From Roseicyclus sp041163945 (lineage in GTDB: Bacteria > Pseudomonadota > Alphaproteobacteria > Rhodobacterales > Rhodobacteraceae), in assembly GCA_041163945.1 (NCBI GenBank), contig JBEAQJ010000015.1, positions 1-16,842 of the forward strand: a stretch of DNA of 16,842 bases, read 5' to 3'. Numbering within the stretch: position 1 is the stretch's first letter; the number at the start of each line of letters is the position of its first letter. This document shows positions 1 through 6,997 of the stretch, piece after piece. The translations under genes and the position numbers were made by a program. The notes under the pieces were generated by a model. It had not been told where the DNA came from and ran no database searches. It worked only from the letters and a program-made list of their open reading frames with translations.

Positions 1-41
1 CAGCCGGCTCAGGAGCTTGCGGCTCTCTGATTCTGTCCCTT

Positions 42-141
42 GTGCCATTCCCGACGCCCCCAAGCCGGGCCCCGGTCTGGACCCATGCTCCGGGGTTCAG
101 GGATAGACCGGTCCGGGGGTGCCGCGCAACGGGAATGGCAC
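42..141. repeat. Long imperfect inverted repeat
   Basis: The 12 bases GTGCCATTCCCG at 42-53 are exactly reverse-complemented at 130-141. Inside lie GCCCCC 56-61 opposite GGGGGT 115-120, and CCGGTCT 72-78 opposite AGACCGG 105-111. Together they can fold into one extended hairpin of about 100 bases. It begins about 22 bases past the stop codon of the small minus-strand gene ending at 164, so it may be that gene's 3' untranslated region, a small RNA or a terminator-like structure. No T-tract follows on either strand. The rest of 1-163 shows no convincing coding region. Confidence 0.5.
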
Positions 142-163
142 GCGCACCGGCCTTGCCGGGCGA

Positions 164-391
164 TCACCGGCTCAGCAGATCCCCATAGACCTGGCGCACG
201 ATGCCATAACGCGCGATGCCGCGCTGGGCCAGCTGCGCGTCGCTTTGCGCGTTCAGGCGCTGGATCGCATCGAACCGGGCTTGCGCATCGCGGGCAAAGG
301 CCAGGGCCTTGGCAAGCCCCTGCACAACGGCCAGCAGGGATGCGATCGGGCGGCCGGCCAAAAGCGGGGCGGTCAGGGTCTGGGTGGTCAT
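164..391 (-). CDS. DUF1127-like small protein
   Basis: This encodes a 75-residue protein starting MTTQTLTAPL. The start at 391 was chosen because GAGG lies a few bases upstream; a longer reading to 472 would add 27 residues of poor composition. The C-terminal half (about residues 33-72) is arginine-, glutamine- and leucine-rich, with the pattern RFDAIQRLNAQSDAQLAQRGIAR. It resembles the YjiS/DUF1127 helix, where the usual form is L-x-x-L-x-D-x-x-L-x-D-I-G-L-x-R. Some alphaproteobacterial DUF1127 proteins are RNA-associated and stress-induced, but the match here is loose, with the aspartates replaced. It has no close operon partner; lysC ends 135 bases upstream on the same strand. The function is not established. 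Confidence 0.65.
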   Translation of the reverse strand: MTTQTLTAPLLAGRPIASLLAVVQGLAKALAFARDAQARFDAIQRLNAQSDAQLAQRGIARYGIVRQVYGDLLSR

Positions 392-526
392 GGCAACCTC
401 GGCGGTTTGGGGGGTGTTGGTCTGCCCCCAAGATACGCCCGCCGAGGCCCCACACCAGATATGATGCTGCAATGCAGCATTGCGCCGGGCGCATGAAGGG
501 CCAGCCGCACCCCGCCCGGTGTCGGT

Positions 527-1765
527 TCAGGCCGCGCGGTCCAGACCGAAGGCGTCGTGCAGCGCTTGCACCGCCAGTTCCAGATACTTGCGGTCCACCA
601 AGACCGAAACCTTGATCTCGGAGGTGGTGATCACCTTGATGTTGATGCCTTCGTCCCGCAGCGTCTGGAACATCTTGGCCGCGACCCCGGCATGGCTGCG
701 CATGCCGATCCCCACGATCGAGACCTTGCAGACATTGGTATCGGCCACAAGCTGGGTGAAATCGATCTGGCCTGCGTCTTTCGCATCGTTCAGCGCCTTT
801 TCGGCCCGCTTGACCTCGTTGACCGGGCACGAAAACGTCATGTCGGTCGTGCCACCGTCCGAGATGTTCTGCACGATCATGTCGACATTGACGCCGGCTT
901 CGGCCAAGGGGCCAAAGATCGCGGCGGCGATGCCGGGGCGATCGGCCACCTGCGTCAGCGTCAGCTTGGCCTCGTCGCGGGAATAGGCCACACCGGCCAC
1001 CACGTTGCTTTCCACGATATCCTCCTCGGGCACGACCAGCGTGCCGGCATCTTCCGACATTTCTTCGAAGCTCGACAAGACGCGCAGCTTGACCTTGTAG
1101 CGCATCGCCAGCTCAACCGATCGCGTCTGCAACACCTTGGCCCCAAGGCTGGCCAGTTCCAGCATTTCCTCAAACGCGATGCGGTCCAGCTTGCGCGCCT
1201 TGGCGGTGATGCGGGGGTCGGTGGTATAGACCCCGTCCACATCGGTGTAGATGTCACAGCGCACCGCGCCAAAGGCCGCGGCAAAGGCCACGGCGGTGGT
1301 GTCAGACCCGCCCCGTCCCAGCGTGGTGATCCGGCCCTCGGGGCTGATCCCCTGAAACCCCGCCACGACCGCAACCTTCATGCCTTCGTCGAATTTCTTC
1401 AGGATGTTCTCGGGTGGAATGGCCTCGATCCGGGCCGCCGCATGGGCCGATGTGGTCTTGAGCGGCACCTGCCAGCCCTGCCAACTGCGCGCGGGGATAT
1501 CCATCTCTTGCAGGGTCAGGGCCATCAGCCCGGCGGTGACGTTTTCGCCCGAACTGACCACGGCGTCGTATTCGCGCGCATCGTAGAGCGGGGCGGTTTC
1601 CTCGACGAAACCCACCAGCTTGTTGGTTTCCCCCGACATGGCCGACACGATCACGATCACGTCATGGCCATTGGCCACCTCGCGACCGACGCGCTTGGCG
1701 GCGCGGCGGATGCGGTCCAGCGTGGCGACCGAGGTGCCGCCGAATTTCATCACCAGAATGGGCAT
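527..1765 (-). CDS. lysC: Aspartate kinase
   Basis: Aspartokinase phosphorylates L-aspartate, the first step towards lysine, threonine, methionine and diaminopimelate. The 412-residue product begins MPILVMKFGGTSVA; K7-F-G-G-T-S is the signature of the amino-acid kinase fold. Further kinase-domain segments visible are SSGENVTAGL, RGGSDTTAVA and YTDVDGVYTTDPR. Two C-terminal ACT domains follow, from about residue 266 and about 345, so feedback control by pathway amino acids is expected from the family. The start at 1765 is supported by AAGGGGA upstream and by family length; an in-frame extension to 1948 lacks family similarity. The gene stands alone with a leader of about 180 bases. Confidence 0.96.
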   Translation of the reverse strand: MPILVMKFGGTSVATLDRIRRAAKRVGREVANGHDVIVIVSAMSGETNKLVGFVEETAPLYDAREYDAVVSSGENVTAGLMALTLQEMDIPARSWQGWQVPLKTTSAHAAARIEAIPPENILKKFDEGMKVAVVAGFQGISPEGRITTLGRGGSDTTAVAFAAAFGAVRCDIYTDVDGVYTTDPRITAKARKLDRIAFEEMLELASLGAKVLQTRSVELAMRYKVKLRVLSSFEEMSEDAGTLVVPEEDIVESNVVAGVAYSRDEAKLTLTQVADRPGIAAAIFGPLAEAGVNVDMIVQNISDGGTTDMTFSCPVNEVKRAEKALNDAKDAGQIDFTQLVADTNVCKVSIVGIGMRSHAGVAAKMFQTLRDEGINIKVITTSEIKVSVLVDRKYLELAVQALHDAFGLDRAA

Positions 1766-1801
1766 GGCCCGTCCCCTTGTCAGACGCCGCGCGTCATAAG
1801 G

Positions 1802-1820
1802 TGCGGGGCCGCCCCCCGCA
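1802..1820 (-). promoter_or_regulatory. Hairpin in the lysC leader
   Basis: TGCGGGG at 1802-1808 pairs perfectly with CCCCGCA at 1814-1820 around a five-base loop, 37-55 bases upstream of the lysC start codon. It lies in the presumed leader RNA and could affect translation or transcript stability. No T-run follows and there is no recognisable lysine riboswitch core, so its role is unknown. A less GC-rich stretch at 1846-1870 lies further upstream and probably contains the promoter, but no clear -35/-10 pair stands out. Confidence 0.35.
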
Positions 1821-1927
1821 AGGGCCGCCGGCGCAAATCCCGCCCCATCTTTGCTTTCCAAATACTCAAACCCGGCCAGCCACGGCCACGCCTGTCGGTC
1901 CGGCACGACCGGTCTCAGGCCATGCTT

Positions 1928-1943
1928 GGCTGCCCGCGCAGCC
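1928..1943 (-). terminator. Possible hairpin after the dehydrogenase gene
   Basis: GGCTGC at 1928-1933 and GCAGCC at 1938-1943 form a perfect six-pair stem with a four-base loop. It begins one base after the stop codon of the minus-strand dehydrogenase gene. No T-tract follows, so this is only a weak candidate for termination or 3'-end protection. Confidence 0.3.
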
Positions 1944-1944
1944 C

Positions 1945-2589
1945 TCAATAGGGGTGCGCGCGCCCATCCCAGGTCTCGAAACAGCCGCTCGTGGCCAGAT
2001 CGAGGGCCGCAAACCGCGCAACCAGCCCGGTGACCGCCTCGGCTGTGGTGATCTCGGCGGCCGCCCCGCCCATGTCGGTCTGGACCCAGCCGGGATGATA
2101 GATGCCCACGGCAATGCCGCGCGGTTTCAGATCGGCGGCCAGGTTGCGCCCCAGATTGATCGCCGCCGCCTTGGTGGCGCGATAGATGTAGCTGCCCCCC
2201 GGCGCGCGGGTGCTCGATCCCATCTGGCTGGCAATGATGGCGATCTTGGGCGCCTGTGCGCGCGCCAGATGCGGCAAGAAGGCCTGAACGCTCAGAAACA
2301 CGCCCGTCACATTGACCGCAAAACTGTCAGCCCACAGGGCGGGGTCATAGCCCCTGTCCAGATCCTGACCCTTGTCGAGGTAGACACCTGCGTTGCACAC
2401 CAGCAGGTCCAGCGCCCGCCCCGCCAGGCGACGGGCCAGCGCATCCCCGGATGCAGGGTCGGTCACATCAAGCTGCGCCAGCCCCGCGCCGGTGCGCGCG
2501 GTCGCCGTTACATCGGCCCCCGTGGCGCGATAGGCGGCGGCCAGGCCCGCGCCGATGCCCCGGTTCGCACCCGTGATCAGAACATGCAT
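1945..2589 (-). CDS. Short-chain dehydrogenase/reductase (SDR)
   Basis: This is a 214-residue NAD(P)-dependent oxidoreductase of the classical SDR superfamily. The Rossmann nucleotide-binding motif TGANRGIG lies at residues 6-13 and the NAG motif at 66-68. The catalytic pair Y136-x-x-x-K140 is in YRATK, with the catalytic serine probably S121 or S125/S126. It is short for the family and resembles the CsgA/C-factor and sniffer-like group, which have a brief C-terminus. The substrate cannot be read from sequence. The start MHVLITG places the Rossmann motif at the usual distance; an upstream extension to 2880 would run into rnpB. The ribosome site (GGGGTGGG) is weak. It probably has its own promoter, because rnpB lies upstream. 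Confidence 0.88.
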   Translation of the reverse strand: MHVLITGANRGIGAGLAAAYRATGADVTATARTGAGLAQLDVTDPASGDALARRLAGRALDLLVCNAGVYLDKGQDLDRGYDPALWADSFAVNVTGVFLSVQAFLPHLARAQAPKIAIIASQMGSSTRAPGGSYIYRATKAAAINLGRNLAADLKPRGIAVGIYHPGWVQTDMGGAAAEITTAEAVTGLVARFAALDLATSGCFETWDGRAHPY

Positions 2590-2716
2590 GTGCCCACCCC
2601 GCGCTGATGACCCTGTGCGCGACAGGGGTAGCGGACAGGCCGCAGATTGCAAGCCACCGACGCGGGCAGCCGGTGCGGCCGGGATGCGTGGGGCCTGCCA
2701 TGGGGCCGGGTCACAG

Positions 2717-3102
2717 GATGCGCGGAGGGCCTGTAAGCCGGATTCTGTCCAAGGGGTTGCCCCCTCTGGATGGCCATTCCTCTGGACACGCGGTTGCCCG
2801 CGCGCCTCAAGCTGCCAACCCGGATGTCTGGGGCCGAAGCCAAGCCCCGAGGTTGCCCCCGCGACATCCCTATTCGGCATTGCTCCCGGTGGGGCTTGCC
2901 GTGCCGCTCCTGTTGCCAGTCGCGCGGTGGGCTCTTACCCCACCGTTTCACCCTTGCTGCGCCCCGAAGGCCGCAGCGGTTTCATTTCTGTGGCGCTTTC
3001 CGTCGGATCGCTCCGCCCGGGCGTTACCCGGCACCGTGGTTTCAGGGAGTCCGGACTTTCCTCGAACGGTTGCCCGCCCGCGGCCATCCAGCCCTCCGCG
3101 CA
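2717..3102 (-). ncRNA. rnpB: RNase P RNA (bacterial type A)
   Basis: This is the catalytic RNA that trims tRNA 5' ends, working with protein RnpA. On the minus strand, the 5' conserved core GAGGAAAGTCCGGACTCC lies at 3063-3046. The 3' conserved core ACAGAATCCGGCTTACAGG lies at 2748-2730, and the GGGGTAAGAGCCCACCGC segment at about 2941-2924. The ends are set by the P1 helix: 2720-2729 and 3092-3101 are perfectly complementary over ten bases, eleven with 2730/3091. The RNA is thus about 382-386 nt, normal for type A. Readings of protein through this segment are spurious. No clear T-tract terminator follows at 2600-2716. Confidence 0.95.
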
Positions 3103-3107
3103 CATGT

Positions 3108-3136
3108 CAGCTACGCGCCCGGGGATCGGGGTTCAA
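3108..3136 (-). promoter_or_regulatory. rnpB promoter
   Basis: On the minus strand, TTGAAC (3136-3131) is followed by exactly 17 bases and then TAGCTG (3113-3108). That puts a start site six to seven bases on at about 3101-3102, the predicted first base of P1. The -35 matches the housekeeping consensus TTGACA at five of six positions; the -10 is weaker. The -35 overlaps the stop codon of the upstream amidase gene (3133-3135). Confidence 0.65.
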
Positions 3137-3801
3137 GCCCCCCCGGCATGCAGCCCGGCCCTTTCGGCCATTTCGGCCATGATCGCGCAATCGCGCCCGT
3201 CGAGCGGGCCCCGGGCGGCGGGCCGAAACCGCAGCCGCACCGCCGACAACAACAGATCATCGGTCACATCCGGGAAGCCATAGGCCAGCGCATGGGCACG
3301 AAAAAGCCGCCCATCACAGGCCGCCACGCCGGATCGTTCCGGCCACAGTGCCAGCCCTTGGCGGGCCAGGCGTTGCCAATCAAAGCGCGGCCCGGGGTCG
3401 ATCTTGCGCCCCGGCGCCATGCAAGAATGACCGATCACCCCCGATGGCGCGATGCCCCAGCGCGCCAATATGGCAGGCAACAGGGCTTCGAGCGCATCCA
3501 TCAGCGGGGCGGCAAAGGGGGTCACGCCATCATTGTCCAATTCGATCCCGATCGACCGCGAATTCACATCGCCTTGCCCGCGCCATGCGCCCGCCCCCGC
3601 GTGCCATGCGCGCAAGGGTTCATCGACCAGGCTGACAACCTGACCGTCGCGCCCGATCAGGTAATGGGCCGACACCGCGCGTGCCGGATCGCAAAGTGCG
3701 CGCCGCGCGGCGGCGCAATCGGACATGGCGGTGTAATGCAGCACGACCAGTTCGGGCGTCAGCCCATCGCGGCGGGGGCCGAAATTGGGCGACAGGGTCA
3801 T
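3133..3801 (-). CDS. N-acetylmuramoyl-L-alanine amidase, AmpD-like
   Basis: This amidase_2/PGRP-fold zinc enzyme is expected to cleave the bond between N-acetylmuramic acid and the L-alanine of peptidoglycan fragments (cell-wall recycling or turnover). In the 222-residue product the zinc ligands appear as H22 in VLHYTAM, H125 in GHSCMAPGRKIDPG, and D135. K133 sits in the catalytic-lysine position and E87 lies in the GIELDN segment. The C-terminal part, after about residue 160, is a small extension in the style of a peptidoglycan-binding domain. No signal peptide is visible, so it is probably cytoplasmic like AmpD. The start MTLSPNFGPRRDG at 3801 matches the family beginning; an upstream GTG at 3855 is possible. 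Position 127 is C where AmpD has D (GHSD). Confidence 0.88.
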   Translation of the reverse strand: MTLSPNFGPRRDGLTPELVVLHYTAMSDCAAARRALCDPARAVSAHYLIGRDGQVVSLVDEPLRAWHAGAGAWRGQGDVNSRSIGIELDNDGVTPFAAPLMDALEALLPAILARWGIAPSGVIGHSCMAPGRKIDPGPRFDWQRLARQGLALWPERSGVAACDGRLFRAHALAYGFPDVTDDLLLSAVRLRFRPAARGPLDGRDCAIMAEMAERAGLHAGGA

Positions 3802-3870
3802 GGTACTGTCGCGCGGGGTGCCGCCGGCACGCCGCGCCCCCCGCATCGCCGCCACGTGGCCATTTCGCGC

Positions 3871-3880
3871 GTTTGCAAAC
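3871..3880. promoter_or_regulatory. Ten-base palindrome upstream of the amidase gene
   Basis: GTTTGCAAAC is a perfect palindrome in the 120-base gap between gatA and the amidase gene, about 70 bases before the amidase start. It could be an operator, but a ten-base palindrome can arise by chance. No terminator is visible between gatA and the amidase gene, so read-through is possible. Confidence 0.25.
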
Positions 3881-3921
3881 CGCCCATCGGCCCGCCCAGG
3901 ATGTCTATGCTGCGGGTGGGT

Positions 3922-5406
3922 TTACCACCAGGACGTGGGTTTTGCCACAAAGCCTGCCGCCCGCTCCAGCGCATATCCGATGTTGAGCAGCTCGCCCTCT
4001 TCCCAAGGCTTGCCGATCAATTGCAGCCCCAAGGGCAGGCCTGATGCATCCAGCCCCGTGGGCACCGCCAGACCGGGCAGACCGGCCAGATTGACGGTCA
4101 CGGTGAACACATCGTTCAGATACATCTCGACCGGGTCGGAATGTGTCTTGCCCAGTTCGAAGGCCGCCGAAGGGGTCGCGGGTGTCAAGATCGCGTCGAC
4201 TCCCTCGGCAAAGGCCGCTTCGAAATCGCGCTTGATCAGCGTGCGCACCTTGCGGGCGCGGTTGTAATAGGCGTCGTAATAGCCCGCCGACAGCACATAG
4301 GTGCCGATCATGATCCGGCGGCGCACCTCGGGCCCGAAGCCTTCGGCGCGGGTCTTTTCATACATTTCGGTGATGCCGTCGCCCGGGGCCAGCTTGGCGC
4401 GGTAGCCATAGCGCACCCCATCGTAGCGTGCCAGGTTCGATGATGCCTCGGCCGGGGCGATGACGTAATAGGCGGGCAGGGCGTATTTCGTGTGCGGCAA
4501 GCTGATGTCGCGGATTATGGCACCCGCATCGGCCAGCATCGCGCGGCCCTGGGCCCACAGGGTCTCGATCGCTTCGGGCATGCCGTCCATCCGGTATTCG
4601 CGCGGAATACCGATCACCCGGCCGCGGATATCGCCCGTCAGCATCGCCTCGAAATCAGGCACCGGCAGGTCGGCCGATGTCGAATCCTTGGGGTCATGGC
4701 CCATCATCGCGGCCCCCATGATGGCGGCATCGCGCACGGTCTTGGTCATCGGACCGGCCTGATCGAGCGACGAGGCGAAGGCCACGATCCCCCAGCGCGA
4801 ACAGCGCCCATAGGTGGGCTTGAGCCCCACGGTCCCGGTGAAGGCCGCAGGCTGGCGGATCGAACCGCCGGTGTCGGTTCCTGTCGCCCCCAGGCACAGA
4901 TCGGCCGCCAGTGCCGCGGCCGACCCGCCCGACGAGCCGCCGGGCGTCAGGGCCGCGTTGGAACCGGTCGCCCGCCACGGGTTGACGGCATGCCCGTAGA
5001 CGCTGGTCTCGTTCGACGATCCCATGGCGAATTCATCCATGTTGAGCTTGCCCAACATGACCGCCCCCGCATCGCGCAGCTGCGCCGACACGGTGGATTC
5101 GTAAGCCGGGCGGAACCCGTCCAGAATTCTTGAGGCGGCCTGCGATGCCACGCCTTCGGTGCAGAACAGATCCTTGATCCCCACGGGGATGCCGCACATG
5201 GCCGGTGCATCGCCCGCCTGCAGGCGGGCATCGGCGGCGCGTGCACGCTCCATCGCGATGTCGGGGGTCTTGTGAACAAAGGCCCCCAGCGCATCGGCCG
5301 CCTCGATCGCCGTCAGGCAGGCTTGGGTCAGTTCGACCGCTGTCGTTTCCCCACGCCGCAGCGCATCGCGGGCCGCGGCTATGGTCAATTGGTTCAACTG
5401 GGTCAT
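3922..5406 (-). CDS. gatA: Asp-tRNA(Asn)/Glu-tRNA(Gln) amidotransferase subunit A
   Basis: GatA releases ammonia from glutamine for the GatCAB complex, which converts mischarged Glu-tRNA(Gln) and Asp-tRNA(Asn) to the correct forms. The 494-residue protein has the amidase signature with a Ser-cisSer-Lys triad. The lysine is K78 in GIKDLF, the cis-serine is S158 in GGSSGGS, and the nucleophile is S182 in DTGGSIRQPA. The ATG at 5406 is preferred because GGAG lies five bases before it. A GTG at 5412 overlaps the gatC stop codon and would add two residues. It is co-transcribed with gatC directly upstream. No gatB is in the window; it must be encoded elsewhere. Confidence 0.97.
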   Translation of the reverse strand: MTQLNQLTIAAARDALRRGETTAVELTQACLTAIEAADALGAFVHKTPDIAMERARAADARLQAGDAPAMCGIPVGIKDLFCTEGVASQAASRILDGFRPAYESTVSAQLRDAGAVMLGKLNMDEFAMGSSNETSVYGHAVNPWRATGSNAALTPGGSSGGSAAALAADLCLGATGTDTGGSIRQPAAFTGTVGLKPTYGRCSRWGIVAFASSLDQAGPMTKTVRDAAIMGAAMMGHDPKDSTSADLPVPDFEAMLTGDIRGRVIGIPREYRMDGMPEAIETLWAQGRAMLADAGAIIRDISLPHTKYALPAYYVIAPAEASSNLARYDGVRYGYRAKLAPGDGITEMYEKTRAEGFGPEVRRRIMIGTYVLSAGYYDAYYNRARKVRTLIKRDFEAAFAEGVDAILTPATPSAAFELGKTHSDPVEMYLNDVFTVTVNLAGLPGLAVPTGLDASGLPLGLQLIGKPWEEGELLNIGYALERAAGFVAKPTSWW

Positions 5407-5408
5407 GA

Positions 5409-5696
5409 TCACTCCACCACCTTGGGCACGGCAAAGAAGCCTTCGCGCGCGTCGGGCGCATTGCGCAAGACGGCCTCTTGCTGGTTGCCGTCGCTGACCA
5501 CATCCGCCCGGCGCGGCAGCCGCATGGGGGTGACGCTGACCATCGGCTCGACGGCGCTGACATCCAGTTCCTGCAACTGTTCGATGAAGCCAAGGATCGC
5601 GTTGAATTCATCGGCAAGCGCCGGCAGATCGGCGTCTTCCACGCGGATGCGGGCAAGTTTCGCGACCTTGGCGGCGGTGGCGCGGTCGATGGACAT
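5409..5696 (-). CDS. gatC: Asp-tRNA(Asn)/Glu-tRNA(Gln) amidotransferase subunit C
   Basis: This is the 95-residue small subunit that wraps around GatA and stabilises it in the GatCAB complex. It starts MSIDRATAAKVAKLARI, the usual N-terminal helix. The middle has the conserved FNAILGFIEQLQELDVSAVEP-type segment and the C-terminus ends in the typical FFAVPKVVE. GAGGAGG lies about nine bases upstream of the ATG, a strong ribosome site. The stop codon touches the start region of gatA, so the two are translationally coupled. It is the first gene of a gatC-gatA unit; its promoter must lie in 5697-5850, shared with the divergent hydrolase gene, but no clear element for it is visible. Confidence 0.96.
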   Translation of the reverse strand: MSIDRATAAKVAKLARIRVEDADLPALADEFNAILGFIEQLQELDVSAVEPMVSVTPMRLPRRADVVSDGNQQEAVLRNAPDAREGFFAVPKVVE

Positions 5697-5790
5697 GTTC
5701 GGGGCCTCCTCGACGGATCTGGGGGCCGTTTAGCGGCGCCTTACGCGGGCTGCAAGGCGGCATGGCGCCCGGGCCCGCGTGCTTTGGGGT

Positions 5791-5818
5791 TTCGAAGCGG
5801 CGACAAGCGCCCTATCTT
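5791..5818 (+). promoter_or_regulatory. Possible promoter of the UPF0173 gene
   Basis: TTCGAA (5791-5796), a 16-base gap and TATCTT (5813-5818) could form a promoter with a start near 5825, just ahead of the ribosome site at 5836-5842. Both boxes are imperfect, so this is tentative. Confidence 0.35.
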
Positions 5819-5850
5819 TCGGCTTCCACCACCCGAAAGGAGCGCGAGCG

Positions 5851-6546
5851 ATGAAATACACTTGGTTGGGTCATGCCGGGGTGCGGCTTGAGATCGGCGA
5901 TCAGGTCTTGCTGATCGATCCGTGGGAAACGGGCAACCCGATGTTCCCCACCGCCCGTCGCGAGGCGATGTTTGCCGACGCCACGGCCATCGTGATCACG
6001 CATGCACACGGCGATCACGTGAGCGGTGTGCCGGAACTGGCAAAGGCGCGCGGGCTTGCCGTTTACGGCATGGTGGAGCTGATGGCCTATTGGGCGGCGC
6101 GCCACGGGATCGAAACCCATGGTTTCAACAAGGGTGGCACGGTGCAGCTGGGCGAAGTGGCGCTGACGATGGTCAACGCGACCCATTCCTCGTCATTGGC
6201 AGGCCCGGATGGGCCGGTGTTCGTGGGCTCGGAAGCCGGCTACATCATCGCGGGCGAGGGGCGCGGCGTCTATGTGTCCGGCGATACCGATGTGATGGCC
6301 GACATGAAGATCTGGGATGACCTGCATTCCCCCGATGTGGGCATCCTGTGCGCGGGCGGCCATTACACGATGGACATGAAGCGGGCGGCCTACGCGGCCT
6401 CGAAGCTCTTTCGCTTCAAGACGGTGATCCCCTATCACTACAAGACCTTTCCGCTGCTCGAACAATCGGCCGAGGCGTTGAAGACGGCCGTGCTTCCGGG
6501 CGTGCGTGTGCTGGACCCCGAGCCGGGCGAAACCATCGAGGTTTGA
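5851..6546 (+). CDS. UPF0173 family metal-dependent hydrolase
   Basis: This 231-residue protein has the metallo-beta-lactamase fold. The metal motif H51-x-H53-x-D55-H56 lies in THAHGDH. Further candidate ligands are H112 in NATHSS, D145 in SGDTDV, and H171/H196 in the AGGHYT and PYHYKTFP segments. This set and the length fit the UPF0173 (YtkL-like) hydrolases, whose substrate is generally unknown. No signal peptide is seen, so it is cytoplasmic. AAAGGAG at 5836-5842, eight bases before the ATG, fixes the start; an upstream in-frame reading from 5779 is unsupported. The gene diverges from gatC and converges on rpmG, and its physiological role cannot be inferred from these neighbours. Confidence 0.9.
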   Translation: MKYTWLGHAGVRLEIGDQVLLIDPWETGNPMFPTARREAMFADATAIVITHAHGDHVSGVPELAKARGLAVYGMVELMAYWAARHGIETHGFNKGGTVQLGEVALTMVNATHSSSLAGPDGPVFVGSEAGYIIAGEGRGVYVSGDTDVMADMKIWDDLHSPDVGILCAGGHYTMDMKRAAYAASKLFRFKTVIPYHYKTFPLLEQSAEALKTAVLPGVRVLDPEPGETIEV

Positions 6547-6572
6547 CGCACTGCACCTGTGCATCACGCACG

Positions 6573-6611
6573 AAAAAGGCCGCGCGGGATGCCCCGACGC
6601 GGCCCTTTTTT
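6573..6611. terminator. Bidirectional rho-independent terminator
   Basis: GGCCGCG (6578-6584) pairs with CGCGGCC (about 6598-6604), flanked by an A-run on the left (6573-6577) and a T-run on the right (6606-6611). This works in both directions: for the plus-strand hydrolase gene ending at 6546 and the minus-strand rpmG ending at 6628. Confidence 0.85.
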
Positions 6612-6627
6612 CAGGCAGGTCGACCGA

Positions 6628-6795
6628 TTACTTGATCTTGCCTTCCTTGTATTCGACATGCTTGCGCACCACGGGGTCGTATTTGCGGACCGTCATCTTT
6701 TCGGTCATGGTGCGGGCGTTTTTCTTGGTCACATAGAAATGGCCCGTCCCGGCGGATGAATTCAGGCGGATCTTGATGGTGGTCGGCTTCGCCAT
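6628..6795 (-). CDS. rpmG: 50S ribosomal protein L33
   Basis: This is a 55-residue basic protein, read directly from the minus strand: it starts MAKPTTIKIRLNSSAGTGHF and ends with EYKEGKIK. The internal YVTKKNARTM and KYDPVVRKHVEY segments are hallmarks of L33. It lacks the CxxC zinc pairs of the zinc-binding form, so it is the cysteine-free type common in Proteobacteria. AGGAG lies a few bases upstream of the ATG. It has its own promoter at 6863-6890 and shares a terminator with the converging hydrolase gene, so it is a single-gene unit. It is a structural component of the large ribosomal subunit. Confidence 0.97.
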   Translation of the reverse strand: MAKPTTIKIRLNSSAGTGHFYVTKKNARTMTEKMTVRKYDPVVRKHVEYKEGKIK

Positions 6796-6862
6796 GGTCG
6801 GGCTCCTGCGGTCAATACGGGGCGCGGCTGCGGGCCGCGCGGAAACTCTGTCGAGACTGCGC

Positions 6863-6890
6863 CTTTTACCGGGCCGCGGGCGCGAGTCAA
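6863..6890 (-). promoter_or_regulatory. rpmG promoter
   Basis: On the minus strand, TTGACT (6890-6885) is followed by 16 bases and TAAAAG (6868-6863), a good housekeeping-type pair. Transcription would start near 6856, leaving a leader of about 60 bases. It lies downstream of the terminator of the upstream membrane-protein gene, so rpmG needs it. Confidence 0.65.
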
Positions 6891-6940
6891 CACCTCAAAT
6901 CCGGGTTTCGCGTGCGGGCACCAGACCCAAGGCGCCGGGG

Positions 6941-6971
6941 AAAGGAAAAGGGCCGGGGAAATCCCCGGCCC
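6941..6971 (-). terminator. Rho-independent terminator of the BI-1 family gene
   Basis: On the minus strand the stem GGGCCGGGG (6971-6963) pairs perfectly with CCCCGGCCC (6958-6950) around a four-base loop, and is followed by TTTTCCTTT (6949-6941). It starts 26 bases after the stop codon of the membrane-protein gene. Confidence 0.88.
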
Positions 6972-6997
6972 GATCCCTGCCACGTTGGTGGCGCGAT

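Noticed and set aside
9..830. Long open frames at the left edge on both strands, including 40-615 (+) and 9-830 (-)
   Set aside because: They overlap lysC and the small DUF1127-like gene, have arginine/proline-rich composition typical of shadow frames in GC-rich DNA, and show no family features.
557..1951. A 464-codon open frame on the plus strand
   Set aside because: It is the antisense shadow of lysC; the histidine/glycine-rich translation matches no family, while lysC is unmistakable.
3129..3140. A GGTTCAAGCCC-like sequence resembling a tRNA T-loop
   Set aside because: No acceptor, D or anticodon stems surround it; it is the amidase stop codon and the -35 of rnpB.
2770..4044. A 424-codon plus-strand open frame across rnpB and the amidase gene
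   Set aside because: It runs through the RNase P RNA gene and antisense to the amidase gene, and has shadow composition.
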